Positions 44,352 to 52,843 of a DNA stretch of 64,000 bases are shown piece by piece. Both the position numbers and the translations under genes were made by a program. Within the stretch, counting starts at the first letter, position 1, and each line of letters starts with the position of its first letter. Origin of the DNA: Enterocloster clostridioformis (GTDB lineage: Bacteria > Bacillota > Clostridia > Lachnospirales > Lachnospiraceae); the NCBI RefSeq assembly GCF_020297485.1, contig NZ_JAIWZC010000001.1:1550001-1614000 (forward strand). Direction: 5' to 3'. The notes beneath the pieces were generated by a model. That model was given only the letters and a program-made list of their open reading frames with translations, did not search any database and was not told the origin of the DNA.

Positions 44352-45296
44352 TCACCCAATCACATTTCCCGGAGTTCCATCCAGATAGTTTACCACATTG
44401 TCAAACACAATGACAGCCCGTTTTACCAGGGCTTCCCTGGTGGCAAATGCCACATGGGGCGTCACTATGGTGTTTGGCGCTGAAAACAGCGGGTGGTCCT
44501 TCCTGACCGGCGGCTCGTTTTCAAACACATCAATACAGGCGCCCGCAATCCTGCCCTCCTTCAGGGCCTTTGCCAGGGCATCGCTGTCCACCACAGGCCC
44601 TCTGGCCGTGTTGATGAGCACCGCGTTCTTCTTCATCAATCCGATGCGCTCCTCATTCATCAGTCCCCTGGTTTCCTCCGTGAGAGGGGTGTGGAGGGAA
44701 ACCACGTCGCATTCAGCCAGCAGTGTCTCCAAATCCACATAGCGGACGCCGGGCACATCCCTGGCAGTCCTGCTGTAAGCCAATACCCTGCATCCAAATG
44801 CCTGGGCTATGGCTGCCACACGAAGGCCGATGGCCCCGGTTCCCACCACGCCAAACGTCTTGCCTTCCAGTTCAAATCCCACCAGGCCGTCCTTGGTGCC
44901 CTCCTCCCGGCAGACTTTGTCGCAGGGAATCACATTCCTGTACAGGCTGATTAACATGCCGAACACCAGATCCGCCACAGCGCAGGTGGAATATCCGGCG
45001 CAGTTGCACACCATGACACCGTTCTTCCTGCACACATCCATGGCAATGTGGTCCACGCCTGTAAATGCCACGGCCAGAAGCTTTAAGTTTCTGCATCCCT
45101 CTATGACCTGGACATTCAGAGGCAGATTGGATACCACAATGATTTCAGCATCCTTTCCGCGCTCTATGAGCTCTGCGGTGTCCGTTGTCTTTGTGTTGTA
45201 ATACACAATCTCCACCCGGTCCCCAAGGGCCTCCCTTGCCATAGCCAAAAGCTTTCCCTCTTCCACGCCCAGCGGCTCAATGATTACCATTTTCAT
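44352..45296 (-). CDS. D-2-hydroxyacid dehydrogenase
   Basis: NAD-dependent reductase/dehydrogenase of 314 aa: N-terminal substrate domain, Rossmann motif VVGTGAIGLRVA, catalytic Arg in NTARGPVVDSDAL, Glu in ENEPPVRKDHPLF and His in TPHVAFATREAL. It is intact, unlike the related gene at 3765-4536. As the last metabolic gene after amidohydrolase, aldolase/dehydratase-like, M20 and RidA genes, it may reduce a 2-oxo acid released by the pathway. The 124-bp gap to ridA shows no clear terminator. Confidence 0.92.
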   Translation of the reverse strand: MKMVIIEPLGVEEGKLLAMAREALGDRVEIVYYNTKTTDTAELIERGKDAEIIVVSNLPLNVQVIEGCRNLKLLAVAFTGVDHIAMDVCRKNGVMVCNCAGYSTCAVADLVFGMLISLYRNVIPCDKVCREEGTKDGLVGFELEGKTFGVVGTGAIGLRVAAIAQAFGCRVLAYSRTARDVPGVRYVDLETLLAECDVVSLHTPLTEETRGLMNEERIGLMKKNAVLINTARGPVVDSDALAKALKEGRIAGACIDVFENEPPVRKDHPLFSAPNTIVTPHVAFATREALVKRAVIVFDNVVNYLDGTPGNVIG

Positions 45297-45420
45297 TGTA
45301 TCTTCCTCCGTATCCTGTTGTCAGCTTCCCCTTCAGGGGCTTTACTGACTTTTTATGCTATCAATTATATAGCAGGGGACCGGCTTTTACAAGTCATGAT
45401 TTCCGCTGCTGCCTGCGCTT

Positions 45421-45894
45421 CTATTTCAGCTCCACCAGAACCTCAATCTCGCATGCGATTCCACCCGGCAGGGCATTGGTTCCAATGGCTGAACGTGCCG
45501 GAAGTCCTGCTTCTTCTCCAAACAGCTCGGCAATCAGGTTGGATCCCCCGTTCACCACCTGGGGCTGCATCCCAAAGTCATCCGCGCTGTTCACAAAAGC
45601 CAGAACCTTCACGAACCGTTTGATCCGGTTCAAATCCCCGGTCTTATCATTTAAGTTTGCCAGCAGGTTCAGCATGCAGTTATATGCCGCTCTCTGGCCC
45701 TCCTCCACTGTCAGATCCTTTCCCAGCTTGCCCACTACTGTATTTCCGTTTCCCAGGTCCGGACCGCAGCCTGAACAATAAAGAAATTTGTCACCAAACT
45801 CCTGTACCGGCGTGTACACTCCTCCCTTGGCAGGGGGCTGCGGCAAAGTGATTCCTTTTTCTTTTAAAATCTCATATACGTCTTTCATCATCAT
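45421..45894 (-). CDS. RidA/YjgF family protein (enamine/imine deaminase)
   Basis: 157 aa, longer than the usual ~125-residue RidA, of the extended YjgF class. The family's carboxylate-binding Arg is kept in PARSAIGTNALPGGIACEIEV, as is the GxxxDLxVEEGQ-like helix. RidA proteins hydrolyse 2-aminoacrylate-type enamines to 2-oxo acids. It sits 9 bp after an M20 deacylase and downstream of a D-serine dehydratase-like PLP enzyme, which is where such an enamine would arise. Confidence 0.9.
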   Translation of the reverse strand: MMMKDVYEILKEKGITLPQPPAKGGVYTPVQEFGDKFLYCSGCGPDLGNGNTVVGKLGKDLTVEEGQRAAYNCMLNLLANLNDKTGDLNRIKRFVKVLAFVNSADDFGMQPQVVNGGSNLIAELFGEEAGLPARSAIGTNALPGGIACEIEVLVELK

Positions 45895-45903
45895 TATCTC
45901 TCC

Positions 45904-47034
45904 TTAATTATATTTTGTTTTGTACAGAATTCTGTCTATGATTCTCCCATATAGTTTCACGGCATCCCGCACCTGCTTTTCCCGGGTAAATTCCCCCACC
46001 GTATGGGCCTGGGCAATATCACCGGGACCGCAGATAACAGTCCGGATTCCCTGCTCTGTCAGGAAACACTGTTCACAGGATGCCTCGAAGGGCTGTGGGA
46101 ATGATTTGATTCCCAGCAGACGTTCCCGCTCCTCAAGGCACAGCTTCACGAACCGGTCATCCTGGCGTATCTCCCCGCCTGGCATATAATAACGCAGCGT
46201 CCTCTGGCAGCCGTCAATCCCGGCCTGTTCAAAGCCTTTGTCCAGAAACCGCCCCACCTGCTCATGGTCCATGCCCGGGTGAATCCGAAAGTCCAGGAGG
46301 AGGCGCACATTTCCCGGCACCACATTGTCCTTCTCATATCCCTCTATCATGGTAACCGCAATGCCGGGAGGCGGCAGGACCGGATGTGTGACATGGCGCA
46401 GCGTTTCATTCATGTCATTTACGGCCAGAACTGCCCTGCATGCCTTCATCACGGCATCCTCCTCCCCTGCGGGGAGGGCGGCATGCCTGGGAGCCCCCTT
46501 TATATCAATATAATCCCTGGACACTCCCCGGTGGGCAACCGCCACCTCCAGCCGGGTGGGTTCTCCTATGATGGCATAACCGCTTCCTCCATGGGTCTTT
46601 AGATAGCTTAATGTACCCAGATTGGAGCACTCCTCATCCGCCACAAATAAAAGCTTCAGACTTCCCTTCATAGGCTCTTTCCTGGCGGCACAGCCCATGG
46701 CGGCTTCACACATGGCGGCTATCCCGCCTTTCATGTCGCTGGTTCCCCTGCCGTAGAGCCTGCCATCCTTTTCTGCCATGGAAAAGGGGCTGCTGTCCCA
46801 CGCTCCCACGGCCGGAACCACGTCCAGATGTCCGGTCAGCATGAGCTCTGGTCCATCCCCTCCGCCCAGAACAGCAATCAGATTTGCCCTGTTTCCGCCT
46901 AAATCCTGCACTTCACACCTAAACCCCGCAGTCTGCAGGAGTCCGGTCAGATACTGGGCTGCCGGCTTTTCATTTCCGGGAGGATTGACGGTGTCAAACC
47001 GTATCAGCTCCCTCAACAGTTCAATACAATCCAC
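45904..47034 (-). CDS. M20 family metallopeptidase (ArgE/DapE-like deacylase)
   Basis: Zinc hydrolase of 376 aa. Metal and catalytic motifs: MLTGHLDVVPA (His, Asp), YGRGTSDMKGGIAAM (bridging Asp), FVADEECSNLGT (catalytic Glu-Glu) and a dimerisation domain in the middle. Relatives remove N-acyl or N-succinyl groups from amino acids or cleave dipeptides. In this operon it probably frees an amino acid from an N-substituted intermediate. Confidence 0.9.
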   Translation of the reverse strand: MDCIELLRELIRFDTVNPPGNEKPAAQYLTGLLQTAGFRCEVQDLGGNRANLIAVLGGGDGPELMLTGHLDVVPAVGAWDSSPFSMAEKDGRLYGRGTSDMKGGIAAMCEAAMGCAARKEPMKGSLKLLFVADEECSNLGTLSYLKTHGGSGYAIIGEPTRLEVAVAHRGVSRDYIDIKGAPRHAALPAGEEDAVMKACRAVLAVNDMNETLRHVTHPVLPPPGIAVTMIEGYEKDNVVPGNVRLLLDFRIHPGMDHEQVGRFLDKGFEQAGIDGCQRTLRYYMPGGEIRQDDRFVKLCLEERERLLGIKSFPQPFEASCEQCFLTEQGIRTVICGPGDIAQAHTVGEFTREKQVRDAVKLYGRIIDRILYKTKYN

Positions 47035-47059
47035 AAAATACCTCCTTGTTCCAGCACAA

Positions 47060-48172
47060 TCAGTAAGTAATCCTGCGGTTTCTTGCGGTCACCTGCCATC
47101 TGGCCGCCACCCGTCCCTCCTTAGCCACCAGAATTTCCGGATACAAAGCCGTGGTGGGACATATATGGGTGGGAATCACATAGAGGCAGGTTCCTATGGC
47201 CGGTATCCTGCTTTTATCCTCCAGCCGGAATGCCCAGTGCTCCTCGCTGTGTATGATAGGCACCGCATCCTCCAGACCCACGATAAAGCCCCGCTGTCCC
47301 GCCGGGTCTGACGCAATCGCCTTGTATCCCAGGTCCGTGGTAAACACGCCCTCGGCAGGGTGGCTGATAACCCTGGTCATCACGGCGGCGCCGGGTATAA
47401 AATCCAAATCCGGCAGGTTCATATAATACCCCGCGTCCGTGATAAATGCGGTGCCCGGAGACAGATACCACCGGGTACAGCCCGCATGGCAAGGAAAGGA
47501 GGGGGTACCGCCTGCCACTGCCAGCTCGCAGCAGATTCCATCCCCGGTCAGGCGTTCCATGATGTCCGCCACCCTTCTGTCCGTATCATCCACTTCGGCC
47601 CGTCTTACGGCTGCATCCTTATTATTGTGGTTTCCATCGTAGCAGTGCATTCCGCACAGGCGAAGCCCGGGAAGGGAATAAGCAAAACGGTAGAGCTCCT
47701 CCAGCCCTTCAATGGGAACGCCGGTACGGTTCATTCCCATATTTACATCCACCAGCATTGGCAGCACGGCATCGTGTTCCACACACACCCTGGACAGGGC
47801 CTCAAACTGGGCCCGGTCATCCTCCACGCCGTAGAATATAGTATCCGGATAAGCCTTTGCCAGTTTCACGAAGCGTTCCATGTTCGGACCAACCAGAGGA
47901 TAGGCCAGGATTACCCTTTCCGCACCTGCCATTGCGGCCATCTCGGCCTCTGCCACCGTGGCCGTCTTAAACTTTGTTATGCCGTACTCCATCTGCATCC
48001 GCACCATATCCATGGATTTATGGCTCTTTACATGAGGCCACAGCCGTTCGGGGCTTCCCGCTGTCCTTATTGTCTTCTTTATGTTTTCCCTGATGATTTC
48101 CTCATAATATATGAGGCTGGGTGATATGATTGCTTCTGTGCCCTTAAGTTCATACATATGTTCCATATCCAT
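47060..48172 (-). CDS. D-threonine aldolase / D-serine dehydratase-like PLP enzyme
   Basis: Fold-type III PLP enzyme of about 370 aa (alanine racemase N-terminal family, DSD1/DTA group). The Schiff-base Lys is in WPHVKSHKS. The barrel has LVDVNMGMNRTG and MHCYDGNHNN. The C-terminal metal site THIC carries the His-x-Cys pair that binds zinc in D-serine dehydratases. Products would be glycine plus an aldehyde, or an enamine plus ammonia. ATG 48172 or 48166 follow GGGAGA. The longer frame overlaps the upstream gene. Confidence 0.88.
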   Translation of the reverse strand: MDMEHMYELKGTEAIISPSLIYYEEIIRENIKKTIRTAGSPERLWPHVKSHKSMDMVRMQMEYGITKFKTATVAEAEMAAMAGAERVILAYPLVGPNMERFVKLAKAYPDTIFYGVEDDRAQFEALSRVCVEHDAVLPMLVDVNMGMNRTGVPIEGLEELYRFAYSLPGLRLCGMHCYDGNHNNKDAAVRRAEVDDTDRRVADIMERLTGDGICCELAVAGGTPSFPCHAGCTRWYLSPGTAFITDAGYYMNLPDLDFIPGAAVMTRVISHPAEGVFTTDLGYKAIASDPAGQRGFIVGLEDAVPIIHSEEHWAFRLEDKSRIPAIGTCLYVIPTHICPTTALYPEILVAKEGRVAARWQVTARNRRITY

Positions 48173-48177
48173 TCTCC

Positions 48178-49437
48178 CTACTCTATGATTTTTCCTCTGC
48201 ACACAACATGTTTTATGTGACGGAACGCCTCTATATCCTGGATGGGATTCTGTGCTACGGCAATGAAATCCGCCTCATACCCGGGAGCCAGCCGCCCCAG
48301 GAAATCCCCGTACCCCAATGCCCTGGCGCCCTCCAGGGTGGCGGCGTGAATCGCCTTCTCCGGTGTAAGGCCGCACCGCCTGCATAAAAGCTCCATCTCC
48401 AGCCAGGTTTCGTCAAAAAAGGTATATCCGCATCCGGCGTCTGTTCCCACCAGAGGACGCATTCCCAGGTCCGCCAAACGGCCGAATATTTCACATTCCC
48501 GCTTTTCCTGTTCCAGCAGAAAGGCTTCCCTCTCATCCGGTTTTCTCACGCCTTCCCTGACCTGGTCCAGTTGATGGTAGTTGTTGGATATCCCAATCAT
48601 GAAATACCGGTGGTCTCCGCGAAAGGCTTCCATCACGTCCGGCTCATAACACCGTTCTAAAAGTCCCAGGCGGCGGTTTCTCCTGAAACAGGCGCAGTGT
48701 TCCACACTGTCCACCCCAGCCTCCATGGCGTTCACATAGGAACTGGTTGTCAGGCAATGGGCTGCCGTGGGAAGTCCCAGCTCGTGGGCCGCCTCCACCG
48801 CTGCCCGTATTTCCCCTCTGCTGTAGGTGTCATGCTCCGGTACAGAGCCCGGTGTAAGCTGGCCTCCGCTGACAATCAGCTTGACGCAGCCGCAGCCCGC
48901 TGATTTTCTTTCTTTTACAGCCTGTATCAATTCCTCCGTACTGTTGGACGTTTTTCCCAGAAAGGCCAGATGGCCTCCGTCCGGGGTGAGGGGCATACCC
49001 GCTGCCTGAATCCTTGGCAGCTCTGTTCCCGGCTCCGATCCTGCCTCCCTGCCGGACAGAGCTCCTACCAGGTCCATGGAGCTTCCTGCGTCCCGGACCG
49101 TTGTCACGCCTGAGCGCAGAAGTGTCCTGGCGTGTTCCGCAGCCCTGGCCAGACGGGCTTTCCTGTCCTCCCTCCGGTAGATGCCATAGGTATCCCGGCA
49201 AGGCGTAAACTCCAGATGTACATGGGTATTGACCAGACCAGGCAGGATATAGCTGTCCGAAAAATCCATGACCCGGACATCGGGATATGCCTGACTCAGT
49301 TCCTCAAAGCGGCCCATCTCCTTAATCCGGCTTCCTTCCAGGACCATCCCTGTATATTTCATCTTCATGGCATCGGAATCATAGATTCCCTTTCCATGAA
49401 CCAGCACCGGTATCACCACATTTACCTCCTCTGTCAC
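48178..49437 (-). CDS. Metal-dependent amidohydrolase (imidazolonepropionase-like)
   Basis: Cytosolic amidohydrolase of 419 aa. Metal motifs: LVNTHVHLEF (HxH), a Lys in CVKLIVSGG that may be carboxylated, TAAHCLTT and SVEHCACF (two His), and GTDAGCGYTFF (Asp). The C-terminal composite beta domain is ADFIAVAQNPIQDIEAF. The group contains Xaa-Pro dipeptidases and cyclic-amide hydrolases. Co-location with an ABC importer and an M20 enzyme suggests it opens a ring or cuts an amide early in the pathway. Confidence 0.87.
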   Translation of the reverse strand: MTEEVNVVIPVLVHGKGIYDSDAMKMKYTGMVLEGSRIKEMGRFEELSQAYPDVRVMDFSDSYILPGLVNTHVHLEFTPCRDTYGIYRREDRKARLARAAEHARTLLRSGVTTVRDAGSSMDLVGALSGREAGSEPGTELPRIQAAGMPLTPDGGHLAFLGKTSNSTEELIQAVKERKSAGCGCVKLIVSGGQLTPGSVPEHDTYSRGEIRAAVEAAHELGLPTAAHCLTTSSYVNAMEAGVDSVEHCACFRRNRRLGLLERCYEPDVMEAFRGDHRYFMIGISNNYHQLDQVREGVRKPDEREAFLLEQEKRECEIFGRLADLGMRPLVGTDAGCGYTFFDETWLEMELLCRRCGLTPEKAIHAATLEGARALGYGDFLGRLAPGYEADFIAVAQNPIQDIEAFRHIKHVVCRGKIIE

Positions 49438-49470
49438 CGCTTCCGGCCTGTTCCGGCCATTGACCCTGCC

Positions 49471-50307
49471 CTATCCTTTCACCGCGCCGGCCGTCATGCC
49501 CTGCACAATGTACTTCTGGAGTAGCATGGTCAGAATGATGGTTGGCACGATGACAACAATGGTGGCTGCCAGCATACGCCCCCAGCGTATATCCGCGCCT
49601 GACACGAAATACTGCAGGGAGACAGGAAGGGTCCTTGTCTTCTCACCGCTGAGTATAAGGGCAAACTGAAAGTTATTCCAGGACCCCAGGAATGAAAGGG
49701 TGGAGCAGGTTACCAGCCCCGGCGCGCTGACGGGCAGGAGAACATCTTTAAAGCATTTCTGCCTGGTGCAGCCGTCCACTATGGCTGCCTCCTCCAGTTC
49801 CAGAGGCAAATCGCTGAAAAATCCCACCATAATCCACACAATCAGAGGAAGGGACAGCACCATGTGGCTGAGTATCAGCACACCGTAGGTGTCAATCATG
49901 CGCAGCTTGGAAAATATGAAGTAATATGGCAGCAAAATGGATATGTTGGGCAGAAGGCGCGCCGTAAGGATAGCCGTATTTGCCTTCCCCATTTTATATC
50001 TGGCTATGGCATAGGCAGCCGGTACCCCCAAAAGCAGGGACAGCGCCGTTGACGCCACCGCCACAATGGTGGAATTCATCATATAGGTTCCATAGTGCTG
50101 GGTCTTAAATATATAAATATAGTTATCCAAAATCGGTTTGAATCCAAAGAGCTTGGGAGGCATGATATATACCTGGGCCATATTCTTAAAGGATGAAATC
50201 AACACGAAATACAGCGGGAAAAGAATCGGTATGATAATGACCAGCACCAGGATGCCGAATAATAATTTTGATATGATTTTCTTTGCCCTGTATTTTTTAA
50301 CCGCCAT
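49471..50307 (-). CDS. ABC transporter permease (MalG type)
   Basis: Carbohydrate-type (CUT1) permease of 278 aa with six membrane segments. The EAA loop is ELEEAAIVDGCTRQKCFKDVLLPVSAPG, the ATPase contact. It overlaps the partner permease gene by 11 bp. No ATPase gene is present, so it must use a shared MsmX-like ATPase, as CUT1 systems in Firmicutes often do. Confidence 0.93.
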   Translation of the reverse strand: MAVKKYRAKKIISKLLFGILVLVIIIPILFPLYFVLISSFKNMAQVYIMPPKLFGFKPILDNYIYIFKTQHYGTYMMNSTIVAVASTALSLLLGVPAAYAIARYKMGKANTAILTARLLPNISILLPYYFIFSKLRMIDTYGVLILSHMVLSLPLIVWIMVGFFSDLPLELEEAAIVDGCTRQKCFKDVLLPVSAPGLVTCSTLSFLGSWNNFQFALILSGEKTRTLPVSLQYFVSGADIRWGRMLAATIVVIVPTIILTMLLQKYIVQGMTAGAVKG

Positions 50308-51181
50308 AATACGCCACCAGCTTTCTCTGTATTTTCATGACTAAAACGCTGAGCAGCAGCACAATCACAAACAATATCATAAGCATTGTAGATGAAAGGC
50401 CGAATTTGTAATAGGAAAATGCCGTTTCATAGGCAAACAGGTTCAGTGTCCTGGAGGCGTTGGCCGGCCCTCCCTTTGTCATGGCGTAAATCAGGTCAAA
50501 GGACTTGAATACGTCTATGAACCGCAGCAGACCGATGGAGAACAGGGTCTGGGTGAGAAGGGGCAGGGTTACCTGGAAGAATGTCTGGATGGGTGTCGCC
50601 CCGTCCACCCTGGCAGCCTCCATGGGGTCTGCCGGGAGAGAGGAAAGTCCTGCCAGACATACAATCACCACCATAGGGGTCATCTGCCAGGTTTCCACCG
50701 CCGCGATAGCGGGTATAACTGTCTGTTTGGCCGATACAAAGGCTGACCTGGGGAGACCCACGGTTGTGAATATGTAATTGAGCAGGCCGGAGGATGGTTC
50801 GTAAAACAGCATCCACATAAGTCCCACTGCCACCGGCGCCATCATATACGGCAGCAGCACCACTGCCTTCACCCCGTTCTTGCCCCTGAAATCCTTATTC
50901 AGCACAAGGGCGATGGCAAGCCCCAAAAGCATTTCCGCCACCGTGGCAATGGCCGTATAGTAAAATGTGATTCCCAGGGACTGCCAGAATTCCCTGCTGG
51001 CCAGCACATCCGGATAATTCTTTCCCCAGTTAAAAAGCATCCCGTTTCCCGTCAGCAGGTTCCAGTCACTCAGGCTGAACAGGAAGGTCATTGCAATAGG
51101 TACCGCAATCATAGCCATCATGAATATAAGGGCAGGCAGTGAAAAGACCCATTTAATATGTTTGTTGACAAAATTGTTCAT
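50297..51181 (-). CDS. ABC transporter permease (MalF type)
   Basis: CUT1 permease of 294 aa with six membrane segments. The EAA loop is DPMEAARVDGATPIQTFFQVTLPLL. It forms the channel with the MalG-type partner. It sits 70 bp after the binding-protein gene. Confidence 0.93.
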   Translation of the reverse strand: MNNFVNKHIKWVFSLPALIFMMAMIAVPIAMTFLFSLSDWNLLTGNGMLFNWGKNYPDVLASREFWQSLGITFYYTAIATVAEMLLGLAIALVLNKDFRGKNGVKAVVLLPYMMAPVAVGLMWMLFYEPSSGLLNYIFTTVGLPRSAFVSAKQTVIPAIAAVETWQMTPMVVIVCLAGLSSLPADPMEAARVDGATPIQTFFQVTLPLLTQTLFSIGLLRFIDVFKSFDLIYAMTKGGPANASRTLNLFAYETAFSYYKFGLSSTMLMILFVIVLLLSVLVMKIQRKLVAYYGG

Positions 51182-51251
51182 ATATACATCCCTCTCTGTT
51201 GTTAGAAAGGAGCCTTGTTACAGGCTCCTTTCCATTGCTTTCAGACATACA

Positions 51252-52673
51252 CTAATCCTCATAGGGATAATCCGCGCCGTACTCTCCCGCATCCTTGAGA
51301 AGCTGGTCTACCTTTCCCGCCGCCGCATTCATTTTGCTTTCCAGATCCGTTCCCTCTCCCTTTGTCTCGATGGAGTACACAATGGCCTCGCCCATGGCGT
51401 CCCTGGCCTCGGATACTGCGGTCATACGCGGAAGTCCGTACTGGTTGGTGGTATCAGCCTGAATCTCTTCATTGTAAGCCTGGATGTAATCTTCCGGCAT
51501 GGCAGCCGTCACCCGCTCGTCTTCCCAAACAGAAGCCCTGAAGGTAGGCATTCCCTTTGGAGTGATGTCGGCGGCAATGTCCTTGCCTGCCGCATATTTG
51601 AGGAATTCCCATGCGGCTTCCTTGTTCTTTGAGCCTGAGTAAATAGACGCGCCCCACACAACCTGCTTATAGGACTGGCGTCCCGCAGGACCTTCCGGAA
51701 TGGGAGCAACCCCTACCTTGTCGTAGAAGGAAGACTCATTGGGATCAATCAGGGTCTGATACAGTGCAATTGCGTCCACACACATGCCTACCTGCCCTGC
51801 GTTAAACAGCTGGGTCATCTGTGAATATCCTGCGGTCAGTATGCCTTCCGGAGCATAATCACCCAGCAGCTTTCCATAGAACCTGGCTGCTTCCAGATTC
51901 TCCGGTGTGTTAAAGGCGCATGTTCCGTCCTTAAAATAAGCGCCGCCAAATCCGTAGAGGAACGGTGAGAACTGGGATGTAAGAGCTATCTTCTCGCCGC
52001 GGCAGGCAATCGCGTAAAAATTATTAGCCGGGTCATTGATTTTTCCGCATACATCCAGCAGCTCGTCGTAATTTGTGGGAACCTTCACTCCCTTTTCCTC
52101 AAATACATCCTTCCGGTAGAACATCAGCTGCACGGAAGAATACAGCGGAAGCGCTCCGACGGCTCCGTCAGACTTAATCTTAATCTGTTCCATGGGCGCT
52201 GATGAAAAGTCATCCCAGTCAAAATCCGGATCCTTCAAATATTCATCCAGCGGTTCAATCCATCCGTTATTGCTGTAAGCCGCCATGTCCTGCAGAGGGC
52301 TCATGAGGAATGCGTCAATGGTGGAGGAGCCCGCCAGAAATTCCGTGGTTATCTTCTCACGAAGCTGGGCTTCCCCGTACAGCTCCAGATTCACCTTAAT
52401 GCCGGTTTCCCGCTCAAAATCATCCAGATACGCTTCAATGGCATCTGATATCTGTCCTGTCATGCTGAGGACACGGATTGTTGTCCCCGTATAGGTCTTT
52501 TCACCGGCCTCCCCTGCGGCCGATTCCCCTGATGTTCCCTCCGCTTCCTTACCGGCCGGAGCCTCCGAAGCCTTAGACGTATCTCCCGGCAGTCCGCTGG
52601 TCCCCCCAAAGCAGCCCGCAAGTGAACCCGCCAGCATTACTGCGCTTAAAGCCAGACATAACTTACGTTTCAT
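51252..52673 (-). CDS. Extracellular solute-binding protein, lipoprotein
   Basis: Family 1 binding protein of about 473 aa: lipoprotein signal with lipobox LAGC (Cys 21), a Ser/Glu/Ala-rich linker of about 35 residues, then the two-lobed fold (TTIRVLSMTGQISDAIEAYL, DAFLMSPLQDMAAYSNNGWI). ATG 52673 has GGAGGG 5 nt upstream. Family 1 members bind sugars or other polar solutes, so the ligand is not certain even though the neighbours are amino-acid-type enzymes. Confidence 0.93.
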   Translation of the reverse strand: MKRKLCLALSAVMLAGSLAGCFGGTSGLPGDTSKASEAPAGKEAEGTSGESAAGEAGEKTYTGTTIRVLSMTGQISDAIEAYLDDFERETGIKVNLELYGEAQLREKITTEFLAGSSTIDAFLMSPLQDMAAYSNNGWIEPLDEYLKDPDFDWDDFSSAPMEQIKIKSDGAVGALPLYSSVQLMFYRKDVFEEKGVKVPTNYDELLDVCGKINDPANNFYAIACRGEKIALTSQFSPFLYGFGGAYFKDGTCAFNTPENLEAARFYGKLLGDYAPEGILTAGYSQMTQLFNAGQVGMCVDAIALYQTLIDPNESSFYDKVGVAPIPEGPAGRQSYKQVVWGASIYSGSKNKEAAWEFLKYAAGKDIAADITPKGMPTFRASVWEDERVTAAMPEDYIQAYNEEIQADTTNQYGLPRMTAVSEARDAMGEAIVYSIETKGEGTDLESKMNAAAGKVDQLLKDAGEYGADYPYED

Positions 52674-52715
52674 AAATACCCTCCTTCTATACACGTTTTT
52701 GTTAACTGTAAGCAT

Positions 52716-52744
52716 AGTATAAATGTTACATCCCTGATTTGGAA
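52716..52744 (-). promoter_or_regulatory. Candidate promoter of the importer operon
   Basis: -10 TATACT (52716-52721) and a poor -35 TTCCAA (52739-52744), 17 bp apart. A weak -35 fits a promoter that needs an activator such as the adjacent response regulator. Confidence 0.5.
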
Positions 52745-52751
52745 TTTAAAA

Positions 52752-52800
52752 AAATAGGGATTATTGGTATTATCGTCCACCCAAAATAATCCCTATTTTT
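52752..52800 (-). terminator. Terminator of the two-component genes
   Basis: AAATAGGGATTATT (52752-52765) pairs with AATAATCCCTATTT (about 52785-52798). T-runs lie on both outer sides, so it can work in both directions. Confidence 0.85.
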
Positions 52801-52806
52801 TATCTG

Positions 52807-52842
52807 AATTATCGTATGATTCTTTTTAATTATTGTATGATT
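52807..52842. promoter_or_regulatory. 15-bp direct repeat, 21-bp period (candidate YesN site)
   Basis: AATTATCGTATGATT (52807-52821) and AATTATTGTATGATT (52828-52842) differ at one base and lie on the same helix face, two turns apart. AraC-type HTH pairs bind such tandem sites. They lie upstream of the importer promoter, next to the response regulator stop codon. Confidence 0.6.
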
Positions 52843-52843
52843 T

